DNA from: CABMKH01 sp040797625
Lineage (GTDB): Bacteria > Bacillota > Clostridia > Tissierellales > Tissierellaceae
Length of the DNA stretch: 64,000 nt
Assembly (NCBI GenBank): GCA_052067355.1
Contig: JBQHQH010000001.1
Location: 248,001-312,000, forward strand
Direction of reading: 5' to 3'
In this document: piece by piece, positions 34,706 to 44,815 of the stretch
Numbering within the stretch: the stretch's first letter is position 1
How the letters are laid out: each line of letters starts with the position of its first letter
Position numbers and translations under genes: made by a program
Notes under the pieces: generated by a model
Told to the model about the DNA's origin: nothing
Database searches by the model: none
The model's input: the letters and a program-made list of their open reading frames with translations, nothing else

Positions 34706-36130
34706 CTAATTCTCTCCTGATCTTATATTAAATCTAATAATAGCTCCCTTTGGATCATTATTTTCTGCTTTAATATTTCCACCATGTTTTTCAACAATAC
34801 TCTTAGATATATACATGCCCAAACCAGAATGTCCTTTTTCAAATGAACGAGATTTATCTCCTTTATAGAATTTGTTAAATAGATTTTTTAAATCCTCGTT
34901 ACTAAATCCCACTCCAGTATCTATTATGGAAAACTCTATATCCTCATCTCTACACAAAATAACTAATCTAATAGATTCACCCCTTCCTGTATATCTAATA
35001 CTGTTAGATATACAGTTGTCCAATACTTGTTCTATAGATTTAACATCAAATTTATCTATAAATTTAGTTTCTCTTGAATCTACAATATTCATCTCAAAAT
35101 TAATTTCTCTTTCCTGGCACAATAGTTTATAGTCTTTTTCCTTTAACTTTAAAAACTCTACAATATTAACATCCACATAATCCAAAGTAAAATCTGGATT
35201 CTCAATACTAGACACTCTATTCATATCTTGAATTAGAATTAAAGCTCTTTCACCATTTCTCTTGATTACCTTTATATAATCTTTAAACTTATCCTCCTTG
35301 ATTGTCCCATCTATTAATGCTTCAGAATAAGTATTGATTATGGTAATAGGTGTCTTTAGATCATGGGCAATATTTGATATATTTTCCCTTCTCTTTTCTT
35401 CTAAATCCCATTGTCTTATAAGAGAATCTTTGAGATTTACTCTCATATCTTCAAAAGCATTGCAAAGCCTTGTAAACTCGTTATTCTCATTATATTCAAC
35501 AGTAAAATCTAAGTCTTGATTTTTAATTTTCTCTGATGCATTTAACAATATATTTACTGGCTTATTTAAATCCTTACTCAACTTTTTAGCATATATAAAA
35601 GTAAATATGATTATAAATATAAAAGGCCAGAACATCATTGAATTATATAATAAGGATAGAATACTATTATGAGTTCTCTGTGTACTTACTAATCTATACC
35701 CTAGTACAACTGCTCCTTTAATATTGTTATCTTTATCTAAAATGGGAATTATCTTAGCGAAAAATTTCCTATTAAAATATCTAATAGAGTTAACACTGTT
35801 AACCACATCTCTTTTATCTTCTATTATCTTTTTATCTAATGTTCCATATAATATATTTCCATCTATATCTAAGACTTGATATGTCATTCCTTCACGGGGT
35901 ACTATTTCATTCATTTTATTTTCAAAACTCTTATCTAAAATAAACTCATGGTTTTCATCTATTTTATCTATTATATCTCCAATCTGTTTTTCATAGTGAT
36001 TAGCTGGATATCTTACATAAGTAAATGTCATAATCCATGCAAAAAAAGAAAGTAGAGAACAAATTAAACTTAGAACCAATATCTTTATAAATGTTATTAC
36101 GAATTGCTCTTTAAAGCTTTTATTCTTCAT
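34706..36130 (-). CDS. Two-component sensor histidine kinase
   Basis: A 474-residue membrane kinase. It has membrane segments at about 12-34 and 162-182 with an extracytoplasmic sensor of about 125 residues between, then HAMP (about 185-235), HisKA with the phospho-acceptor His in ISNIAHDLKTPITII, and HATPase with the N-box DNCISNSIRYT and G1 box DTGVGFSN. It begins 3 bp after the paired response regulator. No terminator is obvious after it. Confidence 0.94.
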   Translation of the reverse strand: MKNKSFKEQFVITFIKILVLSLICSLLSFFAWIMTFTYVRYPANHYEKQIGDIIDKIDENHEFILDKSFENKMNEIVPREGMTYQVLDIDGNILYGTLDKKIIEDKRDVVNSVNSIRYFNRKFFAKIIPILDKDNNIKGAVVLGYRLVSTQRTHNSILSLLYNSMMFWPFIFIIIFTFIYAKKLSKDLNKPVNILLNASEKIKNQDLDFTVEYNENNEFTRLCNAFEDMRVNLKDSLIRQWDLEEKRRENISNIAHDLKTPITIINTYSEALIDGTIKEDKFKDYIKVIKRNGERALILIQDMNRVSSIENPDFTLDYVDVNIVEFLKLKEKDYKLLCQEREINFEMNIVDSRETKFIDKFDVKSIEQVLDNCISNSIRYTGRGESIRLVILCRDEDIEFSIIDTGVGFSNEDLKNLFNKFYKGDKSRSFEKGHSGLGMYISKSIVEKHGGNIKAENNDPKGAIIRFNIRSGEN

Positions 36131-36133
36131 CGT

Positions 36134-36814
36134 CTATTTCTCCCACTTATATCCTAGTCCCCAAACAGTTTCAATATATTTATTTTCCTTGTCAAGTGAA
36201 CTTATCTTAGACCTAATATTTTTTATATGCTCTGTTACTGTAGAAGTGTCTCCCAGTCCATCATATCCCCATACCTTGTCATATATTTGATCCTTTGAAA
36301 ACACTTGACCTTCATTTAGAGCTAAGAATTCCACTATTTCAAATTCTTTTTTAGTGAGATTTATATTTTCATCATTTACTCTTACATTGAAACCCTTTAG
36401 ATCAATATCCAAATTTTTGAAGTTTAAAAGTGTATCAGCCTCTTTTTTAGACTTTCTCTTCTCACGCCTCAAATGGGCCTTAACTCTAAAAATCAATTCC
36501 TTTAAACTAAATGGTTTAGTTATATAGTCATCACCGCCAATGGCAAGTCCCTTGATCTTGTCTTTTTCACTATCCTTTGCAGATAGGAATAGTATAGGAC
36601 AATCTACATTATCTCTTATAAGATTGCAGACATTAAAACCATCTATATCTGGCATCATAATATCTAAAATAATCAAATCTGGTTTTTTTCTAGACATTTC
36701 TATTCCATCAAATCCATTGTAAGCAGTTAAAACATTGTATCCATTTATCTCTAGTGTATCTTTAATGATCATAACCAAATCCTCTTCATCATCTATTACG
36801 AGGATAGTTTCCAT
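36134..36814 (-). CDS. OmpR-family response regulator
   Basis: A 226-residue regulator. The receiver domain has the acidic pocket DDEED, the phospho-Asp in LIILDIMMPDIDGF and the Lys in DYITKPFSLKEL. The C-terminal winged helix has LTKKEFEIVEFLALNEGQVF and the end TVWGLGYKW. It lies between a TraX gene (15 bp before) and its kinase (3 bp after), so the three form an operon. Confidence 0.95.
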   Translation of the reverse strand: METILVIDDEEDLVMIIKDTLEINGYNVLTAYNGFDGIEMSRKKPDLIILDIMMPDIDGFNVCNLIRDNVDCPILFLSAKDSEKDKIKGLAIGGDDYITKPFSLKELIFRVKAHLRREKRKSKKEADTLLNFKNLDIDLKGFNVRVNDENINLTKKEFEIVEFLALNEGQVFSKDQIYDKVWGYDGLGDTSTVTEHIKNIRSKISSLDKENKYIETVWGLGYKWEK

Positions 36815-36829
36815 AATATCTCTCCTAAA

Positions 36830-37693
36830 TTAATATTTAAAATTATAAAGCAGAATAGATAATATATACAATATATAGATATGTGCTGGGTAAAATACAT
36901 AAAATAACTTTTTCATAGATTTACCCTTTTCTCCATTATATAAGAACATGAATATTACTGCAAAGATACTCATCCACTCATAATAATCTGTGAACATAAG
37001 TTTTAAACTAATGGGTCTAATATATAACAAAGGTAAACCAATCATCCAAGCTAATACAAATATTATAAAGGATGTAAATTGTAATTTTCTGTTTCCATGA
37101 AATACATATAATATGATCCCAGTTAAGATTACATATAATCCTCCTTCAACTAAAAATGGAGATGGAAGAAAGCTAGTTAGTATTACATAAATAATATTCG
37201 CTGTATCTATTGATATAAATGGAAGAATTAAAAGTTGAAAAACAATGGCTATGGCATAGGCTATTAAAACTGGAGACAATACTATCCCAATACCTTTAAA
37301 TATTTTTTTCTCTCTTATATAATCTATTCCCTTAAACATTATGATTAAAATTACAAAAGTAGAAAATATACCATTCTCAGGACAAAATCCATCCCCTCTT
37401 TGGAGTGGCTTATAAAACTGAATTATATATTTCACAAGAGTCATAGATACAGACATAAGATAGATCCTTGTAAAATATTTTTTCCTATTGGAAGTATGGA
37501 TATACCCTTCTATCATAGTAAATAAAAACAAGCCTCCTGATAATCTACCAATCCATGAAAGTGCAACAGGAACTTTACCTGTAAATTCAAAAAAGTAATG
37601 AATATGGTCCAATAGCATAAATATAAGAGCCAAAAACTTAATTTGAAATCCTGTAAGTCCTGCAAAACCTCTTTTACTGTCTTCTAAAGTCAT
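36830..37693 (-). CDS. TraX-family membrane protein
   Basis: A 287-residue polytopic protein of the TraX family, named after the F-plasmid pilin acetylase; chromosomal relatives in Firmicutes are presumed acyltransferases or of unknown role. The N-terminal GLTGFQIKFLALIFMLLDHI and IGRLSGGLFLFTMIEGY are the family signature. About eight membrane segments are visible. It leads an operon with a two-component system, so its expression may depend on the envelope signal that the kinase senses. Confidence 0.88.
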   Translation of the reverse strand: MTLEDSKRGFAGLTGFQIKFLALIFMLLDHIHYFFEFTGKVPVALSWIGRLSGGLFLFTMIEGYIHTSNRKKYFTRIYLMSVSMTLVKYIIQFYKPLQRGDGFCPENGIFSTFVILIIMFKGIDYIREKKIFKGIGIVLSPVLIAYAIAIVFQLLILPFISIDTANIIYVILTSFLPSPFLVEGGLYVILTGIILYVFHGNRKLQFTSFIIFVLAWMIGLPLLYIRPISLKLMFTDYYEWMSIFAVIFMFLYNGEKGKSMKKLFYVFYPAHIYILYILSILLYNFKY

Positions 37694-37877
37694 TTTATTT
37701 CCTCCTTATAAATTCTATATATAATTTAACACCTAATTATAAAGAATTTATAAGGTTTATATAAAATATATATATAAAATTTTTCTAATATCTTACGATT
37801 TTACTATTCTACGATAAGGACTTATATTTTAATTCATTCTATAATTTTGTATCTAAAAGCATCACTATGATGATAAC

Positions 37878-37916
37878 AAAAGCACTCCTTAGAAATTTCA
37901 TCTAAAGAGTGCTTTT
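37878..37916. terminator. Terminator after cotH-like gene
   Basis: AAAAGCACTC/GAGTGCTTTT with an inner TTAGA/TCTAA stem, nearly symmetrical, 3 bp beyond the CotH stop codon. It can work on both strands. The rest of 37694-37877 is AT-rich upstream sequence of the TraX gene. Confidence 0.8.
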
Positions 37917-37918
37917 AT

Positions 37919-39844
37919 TTAAGAGAGATCTATATGTTTATATTTTCTACGTTTAAATTTAAATACAAATATATAAGCTATTATTATGGATAAAGTACTT
38001 CCACCTATTAATAACAAGGAGTCATAAGAAATGTAGTTACTTGAACCTGATGGCGGATGTGAATCTCTAAAGCCATTTTGGTTTTCTGGATTTGTCATTT
38101 TTAACATTTCTTCTATTTCATTATCAGTTAAACCAAGTTCCTTCAACTTTGACTTTTCTTCTTCCCCTAGATTATTCTTATCTTTAACCCCAATGATTAT
38201 TTCCATAGCCTTTCTCATTGTATCCATATCTCTACTATCAGAATTTCCAAATGCTTTACTTCCTTGCATTCCTCCCATTCTACCTTCTCCCATTCCATTC
38301 ATTGAACCCAATAGAGATAGGTCTATATTTGTACTCAAAGTACCATAAGTAGTTGAAGGCTGCTGACCATTCAACTGAGCAATAATACTATCAGCTCTAT
38401 CTTTTCCAAACCGTAACAGCACAGGCAAAGATTCCTTATATTCCTCATAGGTATAAAAGGCAGTAGGATCATTTTTTATATAATCACCTATTAAAGAGTT
38501 TACCTTACTAATACTAGCTTCATATCTATCTGAATTTATATATTCTAATACTAATTTTTCTAGATATTCATGGTATATCTCTTTATACTCATCTACCTCT
38601 AATAATTTAGAAATAAGTGGACTATTTTCCATGGTATCAGTTACAGGATTATCTATTGGAAAATTTATTGCCTTATTTCCCTCTGACATCTCATGACCTG
38701 CGAAAGATAGATTTAAATCCCAAGGTAATATTTGAATCTGACCATCTCTTTCATATATATAATAATTATGTTTCATACTACCAGCATAACTATCTAAATT
38801 TACTAGAAATGTATTTACAGAAAAATATCTAAGAACTTCATCAACATCTATATATTTTTCTAGATCTACACCATCATTCAAGTTTTTTATGATATTGACT
38901 AAGGTCTGTTTATCTTTCTTACCAGTGGTTTTAAATATGGCATTGTCAAAGATTCCAGAATAACTTGATATATCATCATTTATATATATTAAATTGGTAC
39001 CACTATTGCCACCCATACCCATTCTAGGCCCTGCCATATTATTGGGTATATTTCCCCGTTCATCATTTCCTTGCTGTACCCCTACGTCTTTTGGATCTTG
39101 TAAATTTTTTTCTAGATTTTTCTTAAAATCATTTTGGTTATTTCCTTGAGGTTGGTTTCTCGGTCTCATTTCTTCCATATCTCTAGCTTGGAAGTTCATG
39201 TTTCCACCTAGCTCCATGCCTTCAGGCTTATAGAGATTTCCCTCCGAGTTTCCATAGTATCTTTCTATAAAGCTTTCTTCCATGACCTCTACAGCAAGAT
39301 ATAACCCCCACTCCTTACCATTTACTTTAATATTTGAATAGGCAAAGCCTGGTGTTGGTATACCCATTTCTGAGAACATCTCATAAGAAAGATATTCCTT
39401 CATACTTGTAGCATCAGATATATTATTATTAAGAGCTAGTTTATCAAGTCCATAATAGCTCTGTCCCTTGATATATTCGCCAAAATCTATCTTAAAGCTA
39501 TATCTGTCTGTAGTACTATCATTGGCAACCATACTCAAGCTAGAATTTCCCTTTGCTCTAATTCCTACATTTGAAAACACTTCTCCATTTATGGATATAT
39601 CACAATTATAATATTCCTCTTTTATTGCATTGTCTAAAAGATCCTGCCAAGTCTTATCATCAATCATAATGTCAATCTCTGAAACCTTGTCCTTATTAAA
39701 GAGCTTGGATACATAGTCAGGTTGTGAAATTTCAACTGTAATATTATCCGCCTTATTGATAAATGGAATAGAGACTAAAATCAATATCGCAATTAATGCA
39801 ATAGATATGATACTTATAATATTTGTATACTTTTCTTTTATCAA
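37919..39844 (-). CDS. CotH-family protein (kinase-like, surface-anchored)
   Basis: A 641-residue protein with an N-terminal signal/anchor (about residues 10-28) and a C-terminal membrane segment (SLLLIGGSTLSIIIAYIFVF). The CotH domain spans about 45-480: IDDKTWQDLLDNA near its start, then IRAKGNSSL, YGLYLAVEVMEESF-like and the acidic motif ILPWDLNLSFAGHEM. CotH proteins were first found in spore coats and some are protein kinases. Two low-complexity insertions occur, one Asn/Gln-rich near 225-275 and one Gly/Met-rich near 525-545. It lies last in a VTC-DUF4956-CotH operon. Confidence 0.9.
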   Translation of the reverse strand: MIKEKYTNIISIISIALIAILILVSIPFINKADNITVEISQPDYVSKLFNKDKVSEIDIMIDDKTWQDLLDNAIKEEYYNCDISINGEVFSNVGIRAKGNSSLSMVANDSTTDRYSFKIDFGEYIKGQSYYGLDKLALNNNISDATSMKEYLSYEMFSEMGIPTPGFAYSNIKVNGKEWGLYLAVEVMEESFIERYYGNSEGNLYKPEGMELGGNMNFQARDMEEMRPRNQPQGNNQNDFKKNLEKNLQDPKDVGVQQGNDERGNIPNNMAGPRMGMGGNSGTNLIYINDDISSYSGIFDNAIFKTTGKKDKQTLVNIIKNLNDGVDLEKYIDVDEVLRYFSVNTFLVNLDSYAGSMKHNYYIYERDGQIQILPWDLNLSFAGHEMSEGNKAINFPIDNPVTDTMENSPLISKLLEVDEYKEIYHEYLEKLVLEYINSDRYEASISKVNSLIGDYIKNDPTAFYTYEEYKESLPVLLRFGKDRADSIIAQLNGQQPSTTYGTLSTNIDLSLLGSMNGMGEGRMGGMQGSKAFGNSDSRDMDTMRKAMEIIIGVKDKNNLGEEEKSKLKELGLTDNEIEEMLKMTNPENQNGFRDSHPPSGSSNYISYDSLLLIGGSTLSIIIAYIFVFKFKRRKYKHIDLS

Positions 39845-39876
39845 TTTTTACACCTCTCTTTCCTGAGAAGCTAACT

Positions 39877-40572
39877 TTACCCCATATAATCACCATTGTA
39901 GCTAACCATGACTACATTAAATACTCCATTGAGTTTACTTAGCTCATTAATAAAGTTTGTCGTCATATTCTTAAGCCTAATTTCAATAGTAACTTCGATT
40001 CCACTGTTCTTAGATGCAGATTTAGATTTAACAATATACTTGTCTACCTCTTTATCAATAACAGATAAAACCTCTTTTTCAGAGTTATCATCTTCACAAT
40101 TAACCACCATAATATACGGTATCTCATTAGATTTTTTATTCACAAACAAAACCAATATAATCCCAATAAAAATTGACCCAAATATTGCTAATGGTATAAG
40201 CCCTGCCCCTAAAACTATACCTCCTGAAATAGCCCAGAAAAGAAAGACTATGTCAATGGGTTCTTTGATGGCACTTCTAAAACGAACTATAGATAATGCA
40301 CCAACCATACCTAGTGATAATACTACATTAGATGTAACTGCCAATATAATTAATGTTGTAATTAGTGTCAAACCCATTAAAGCCACTGCAAAACTTGAGG
40401 AGTACATAACTCCTTTAAATGTCTTTTTATACACCATCATAATAAATAATCCTAAAACAAATGCAAGTCCTAGAGCTATGATCATATCAAAGGCTGATAT
40501 AGAACTTAGCTTATCAAGAAAACTTGATTTAAATATGTCACTAAAATTTAATGTCTTTGTAGTTGTAGGCAT
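39877..40572 (-). CDS. DUF4956 membrane protein
   Basis: A 231-residue protein with four predicted membrane segments in the first 150 residues, including the family patch GMVGALSIVRFRSAIKEPID with FLFWAISGGIVLGAG, and a C-terminal soluble ferredoxin-like part (about 155-231). Function is unknown. DUF4956 genes are repeatedly found beside VTC-domain and CotH genes, as here. The gap to the VTC gene is 21 bp. Confidence 0.9.
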   Translation of the reverse strand: MPTTTKTLNFSDIFKSSFLDKLSSISAFDMIIALGLAFVLGLFIMMVYKKTFKGVMYSSSFAVALMGLTLITTLIILAVTSNVVLSLGMVGALSIVRFRSAIKEPIDIVFLFWAISGGIVLGAGLIPLAIFGSIFIGIILVLFVNKKSNEIPYIMVVNCEDDNSEKEVLSVIDKEVDKYIVKSKSASKNSGIEVTIEIRLKNMTTNFINELSKLNGVFNVVMVSYNGDYMG

Positions 40573-40593
40573 CTTTTCATCTCCTATATTTTT

Positions 40594-41280
40594 TTATCCC
40601 ATAAATCTACACAATGCATATTTCGATACAGCCGTAGCTTCTCTTTCCCCAGTTTGTATAATATCAGAAATAAAATCTGGAAGAAATTCATCAAATTTTA
40701 CTTCAAGAATAATAAGTTCTGAATCTAAAGTTTTCATCGTAGCTATATCTGTATCAAATACATTTGTTGAAAACAATCCAGACTTTATACCTTTATCAAA
40801 TGTAATTCTAATATTACCTACTGGATAGGTATAAGCTTCTCTATAATAATCCACAATAGTTTTAGGTCTAAACAAATGGTTCTTCATCTTAATATACAGC
40901 TCATATAAAAGGCCATCCCCACTAGACCTAATCCACTCAATATCTCCATCTAGAATTTTTATACAGGCCTCAACAGAAATTCTCGTGCTAAACTTAGCAG
41001 TAAGCCCATTATCTTTAACTTTCTTCTCTAATCTAATAAATGAAGTATCACCATTATAAAATCTTATCCTAAATTTTTCCCTATGATTTACACCATTTAT
41101 CTTTTCAAATAGAGCAGTATCATCTATATCATCAAAATATATACTTCTAATAAAATATTCTCCCTTATCTCTAGAATTCATATCTAGATTCATCAGAGCC
41201 TTTAGTCTAGTCCTTAAAACATAATAATCTCCTATATTGATATAAAACTTATATTCATGTCTATATCTAATCTGATTCAA
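40594..41280 (-). CDS. VTC-domain protein (polyphosphate polymerase-like)
   Basis: A 228-residue VTC-fold protein. In yeast this tunnel domain makes polyphosphate from ATP. Visible basic and acidic tunnel residues include IRYRHEYKF at the start, FIRLEKKVKDNGLT, and the closing ILEVKFDEFLP with Glu and Lys. The frame extends to 41313, but a TTG at 41278-41280 is seven or eight bases from AGGAGG and gives the family N-terminus. Bacterial relatives beside CotH and DUF4956 are not well characterised, so the product could be another phosphorylated polymer. Confidence 0.85.
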   Translation of the reverse strand: MNQIRYRHEYKFYINIGDYYVLRTRLKALMNLDMNSRDKGEYFIRSIYFDDIDDTALFEKINGVNHREKFRIRFYNGDTSFIRLEKKVKDNGLTAKFSTRISVEACIKILDGDIEWIRSSGDGLLYELYIKMKNHLFRPKTIVDYYREAYTYPVGNIRITFDKGIKSGLFSTNVFDTDIATMKTLDSELIILEVKFDEFLPDFISDIIQTGEREATAVSKYALCRFMG

Positions 41281-41376
41281 CTTTTCACCTCCTAGTTTCT
41301 GTCCTAAATACATATTAGTCTGTCTTTGTGAAAACTATATGATATTATTCAGAAATTCAGGTGAAAAGCACAAAAA

Positions 41377-41426
41377 AATAGAAATACGAGCCAATATAAG
41401 ATAAATATTAGTTCAATATTTCTATT
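41377..41426 (-). terminator. Terminator of the second two-component operon
   Basis: AATAGAAATA (41377-41386) pairs with TATTTCTATT (41417-41426); on the minus strand a run of seven T follows. It lies just after the histidine kinase stop and separates it from the VTC operon. Confidence 0.75.
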
Positions 41427-41432
41427 ATTTTT

Positions 41433-42860
41433 CTATTCCTCAACTTTTAATTGAAACCAAAAGGTACTTCCTTCATCTAATGTACTTTCTACACCAAACT
41501 TTACATCATGGGCTAAAAGTATGCCTTTAACAATTGATAGTCCCAAACCACTTCCTACTACTCCTCTCTTATATGTTTTTCCAACCATATAATATCTTTC
41601 CCAAATATGAGGTATTTCGTCTTGGGGAATTCCCTTTCCAGTATCGATAATCCTAGTTTCTATATATTCTCCTTTATTTTCAACATTAATAGTCACAAGT
41701 TTATCCTCTCCAGTATGATTCACAGCATTGCTGATGAGGTTATATAGTACCTGTTCTATTTTCCTTTCATCTCCAATTACAGTAGTATCTCTATCACCAT
41801 TTAAAAAGAATTTATAACCACTAATCTCCGTTAAAACAGCAAACTTCTTTAATATGTTTCTCGTAGTCTCTACAATATCAAAAGCTTTATAATCTATTTC
41901 AATTATTCCCGACTGTATCTTTGATAAATCTAACATATCGTTAACTAATATATTTAACCTGTCTGTCTCATCTATAATCACCTTCAAATGAGAAGTACGT
42001 TTATCTGGATTGTTTCCTGATAGATCTCTTATCATTTCAGCATAGGATTTTATTAGAGTTAGAGGTGTACGTAAATCATGGGACACATTGGCAATGAGCT
42101 CTCTCCTAAGCTCTTCCGTCTTAGAAAGCTCTGTTGTAGCAAAATTTAGAGTATCTGCTAGTTGATTAATCTCTGTGTAATCCCCTCTCTCAAAAACTAC
42201 ATTATAATTACCTTTAGCTAATAAAGCTGCTGAACTGGTCACATTGGTTATTGGTTTAGATAGCTTGGTCGCTATAAAAAAAGAAAGCCATATGGCTAAA
42301 AATAATGATATAATAGTTACGATTATCAATTGATTTTTTAGCACAGAAGTAGTCGAATCTATAGGCTCTAGCAATCCATTGATATATAGATATAATCTTT
42401 CTTTAGTCTCTCCTTCTAAAATTGCTCCATATACTATAGTAGGAGCTCTCATTCTAGAATCTTCAATGGTATATTCTATTTTCCCATCAGAACTATTTTC
42501 TAATCTACTAATAAGCTCCTTAGTCATAATTGGTTCTCTTTTAGGCGGTCGTATTTCTCCAAAGTTGTTTATTGGAAATACTGGGTCGCCATTTTCATTA
42601 AACACCTGAATAATTATCCCCTTGCTAAAGGAAGTACTATAAATCAAATCTTCAAAACCATCTTTATTATATTCTTCAACTAATGAATCGCCTATTCTCT
42701 TTATTTCATTTATCTTCATAGTCTTATAATAGGTATTTAGAAAAACTATCTGCAAAAGCCAAAGTATAGTCATTATGATTGCAGCAAAAAAGATAAAATA
42801 AGTCCACAACTTAAATTTTAGGCTATTAGTGTCAAAGGTTTTTCTCAAATTATTCACCAC
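41433..42860 (-). CDS. Two-component sensor histidine kinase
   Basis: A 475-residue kinase. Membrane segments lie at about 20-40 and 175-198, with a sensor loop between them. HAMP follows (LSKPITNVTSSAALLAKGNY), then HisKA with the acceptor His in IANVSHDLRTPLTLI, and HATPase with NLISNAVNHTGED and DTGKGIPQDEIPHIWERYY. It begins 7 bp after its response regulator. Its position before the VTC/CotH cluster on the same strand makes that cluster a possible target. Confidence 0.94.
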   Translation of the reverse strand: MVNNLRKTFDTNSLKFKLWTYFIFFAAIIMTILWLLQIVFLNTYYKTMKINEIKRIGDSLVEEYNKDGFEDLIYSTSFSKGIIIQVFNENGDPVFPINNFGEIRPPKREPIMTKELISRLENSSDGKIEYTIEDSRMRAPTIVYGAILEGETKERLYLYINGLLEPIDSTTSVLKNQLIIVTIISLFLAIWLSFFIATKLSKPITNVTSSAALLAKGNYNVVFERGDYTEINQLADTLNFATTELSKTEELRRELIANVSHDLRTPLTLIKSYAEMIRDLSGNNPDKRTSHLKVIIDETDRLNILVNDMLDLSKIQSGIIEIDYKAFDIVETTRNILKKFAVLTEISGYKFFLNGDRDTTVIGDERKIEQVLYNLISNAVNHTGEDKLVTINVENKGEYIETRIIDTGKGIPQDEIPHIWERYYMVGKTYKRGVVGSGLGLSIVKGILLAHDVKFGVESTLDEGSTFWFQLKVEE

Positions 42861-42867
42861 ACTCTAT

Positions 42868-43551
42868 TTACTCAATATACTCAAATTTATAGCCTAATCC
42901 TCTCAGTGTTACTATATAATCTCTATAAAGACCTAGACTATTTCGAAGCATCTTAATATGTGTATCAACAGTTCTATCATCACCATAGAAATCAAATCCC
43001 CATACCTCGCTTAATAGTTTATCTCTAGTAAGTGCCACATTCCTATTTTCTACTAGATAGAATAAGAGATCGTATTCTTTAGGCGTCATATCAACCTTAT
43101 TTCCATCTACAAATACACTTCTACCTATCATATCTATATGAAGACCTTTAAAGACTAGCTTTCGGTTTTCAATGTCTTCATCTCTAGATTTTCTATTACG
43201 ATTGACTATTACATTTAATCTAGCCATGACCTCTTTTGGAGAAAATGGCTTAACTACATAATCATCAATACCTATTTCAAATCCAAAAAGCTTATCATAT
43301 TCTTCTCCACGGGCTGAAAGCATAAGAACAGGTATAGTTTTCAATTTTTTTATTTCCTTATATGCAGAGAATCCATCTAGTTTTGGCATCATAATATCCA
43401 TTACTATTACATCAAAGTCTTGAGTTTTGCATAGATTAACTGCCTCCATTCCATCCCTAGCTTCAACTACGATGTGGCCTTCAAATTCTGCATATTCTCT
43501 GACAACTTCACGGATTTTTTCCTCATCATCTACTACTAGAATTTTAAACAT
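42868..43551 (-). CDS. OmpR-family response regulator
   Basis: A 227-residue regulator with acidic pocket VDDEEK, phospho-Asp in VIVMDIMMPKLDGF, Lys in DYVVKPFSPKEV, and a C-terminal winged helix (MTPKEYDLLFYLVENRNVAL; ending LRGLGYKFEYIE). A GGGGG ribosome site precedes the ATG. It is the first gene of its operon. Confidence 0.95.
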   Translation of the reverse strand: MFKILVVDDEEKIREVVREYAEFEGHIVVEARDGMEAVNLCKTQDFDVIVMDIMMPKLDGFSAYKEIKKLKTIPVLMLSARGEEYDKLFGFEIGIDDYVVKPFSPKEVMARLNVIVNRNRKSRDEDIENRKLVFKGLHIDMIGRSVFVDGNKVDMTPKEYDLLFYLVENRNVALTRDKLLSEVWGFDFYGDDRTVDTHIKMLRNSLGLYRDYIVTLRGLGYKFEYIE

Positions 43552-43674
43552 AAAAAACCCCCTGCTAAATCTTAGTTAGTATAATTATATTATAGATATA
43601 AATTGTGTCGATTATGTGATAAAATAATTATTCATTATTTCACTAAGCATATCCCTTAAACATTAAAATTTTAA

Positions 43675-44013
43675 TTATATCGGAAATACCGTACGAATCA
43701 AAACCATATAACAGGCTGTCCCAAGAAATATACTAAGAAAAGTATTCTTTTTTGCCACTTGTGCAACTATTACAATCCCAATAGATATCAATTCTGCAAG
43801 TCCAAAAGGGAAAGCAGTGAAATTAATATTCCTCAGGCAATAAACCACTAGAATAATAATTATAGCTGGTGGTAATACGATTCCAAGATATTGAACAGTT
43901 TTGGAAAGTTCTTTTTTCCTGCCAAATAAAAGATATGGTATTGCACGAGTAAAGCCAGTTATTAATGCAACTACAATTAAAACTGCAACAGAATATCCTA
44001 TATCAATTGTCAT
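43675..44013 (-). CDS. azlD: AzlD-type branched-chain amino-acid exporter subunit
   Basis: A 112-residue membrane protein with four hydrophobic segments and the AzlD patch TRAIPYLLFGRKKELSKTVQYLG. With AzlC it exports branched-chain or related amino acids. Its start overlaps the azlC stop by 11 bp. Confidence 0.92.
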   Translation of the reverse strand: MTIDIGYSVAVLIVVALITGFTRAIPYLLFGRKKELSKTVQYLGIVLPPAIIIILVVYCLRNINFTAFPFGLAELISIGIVIVAQVAKKNTFLSIFLGTACYMVLIRTVFPI

Positions 44014-44704
44014 ACATGCTTCCCTCCATTTTTACATCTATTTTATCCTTCATAATCATCAGTACAATTAAACTCACAGATAATGCAGGAAGTAGAAAAT
44101 TATCTGCCCCTAACAAGATATAAAAAACAATAGCACTAAAAAATCCTGTAATAGCAGGAATGCGTGTATCTAGCTCACGCCATTGGTTAACACAAACTAC
44201 AACAAAAAAAGCCGTAGCAGAAAATTCAATTCCCATTATATTAAAAGGTAGTATTTCACCGATTAAAGCTCCCATTGTACAACTGAAGATCCATAATAAA
44301 TGGCATAATAGAGCTATATAAAAGTTTGCTTTTTGCTCATCCATATCCTCAGGATATTTAACAGAGCAAAGTAGTGAATATGTTTCGTCTGTTAGTGTTA
44401 AAATCATATAAGGATACTTCCAGCCCATTTTCCGAAATTTATCAATAAATCCAATACCATAAAAAATGTGTCTTGCATTGATGAAGAATGTCATAATTGC
44501 AATCATATACAAGGGTGCACCAGATGTCATAAGAGAAACCATGACAATCTGCATAGAGCCTGCATAAATAAAAATTCCTGACAGAAAAGCCCAAATAGTT
44601 GAATAACCTGCTTCTTTAATCAGAATACCAAATGCAATACCTACAAAAACATATGAAAATATCAAAGGTATTATTTGTCTAACAGCAAAACGAAATGTTT
44701 TCAT
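44003..44704 (-). CDS. azlC: AzlC-type branched-chain amino-acid exporter
   Basis: A 233-residue polytopic protein with the AzlC patches IPLIFSYVFVGIAFGILIKE, FFINARHIFYGI and LTLTDETYSLL. About six or seven membrane segments are present. Export of leucine-type amino acids or analogues is the known role of this family. The remains of a MocR-type regulator gene lie directly upstream on the same strand and may once have controlled it. Confidence 0.93.
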   Translation of the reverse strand: MKTFRFAVRQIIPLIFSYVFVGIAFGILIKEAGYSTIWAFLSGIFIYAGSMQIVMVSLMTSGAPLYMIAIMTFFINARHIFYGIGFIDKFRKMGWKYPYMILTLTDETYSLLCSVKYPEDMDEQKANFYIALLCHLLWIFSCTMGALIGEILPFNIMGIEFSATAFFVVVCVNQWRELDTRIPAITGFFSAIVFYILLGADNFLLPALSVSLIVLMIMKDKIDVKMEGSMYDN

Positions 44705-44766
44705 AACTACATTTGCCTCCTTTATACATAAACATTTGTCTTACCATATATATTATCACATTAAAA

Positions 44767-44798
44767 TACGCCATACGATTAAATAATTGTGTGGCGTA
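44767..44798. promoter_or_regulatory. Inverted repeat upstream of azlC
   Basis: TACGCCATAC and GTGTGGCGTA (one wobble pair) enclose 12 bases. It lies 62 bp before azlC and 18 bp after the MocR remnant. It could be the old terminator of that gene or an operator for azlCD. Confidence 0.5.
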
Positions 44799-44815
44799 CA
44801 ATTTATTTTTTATTC

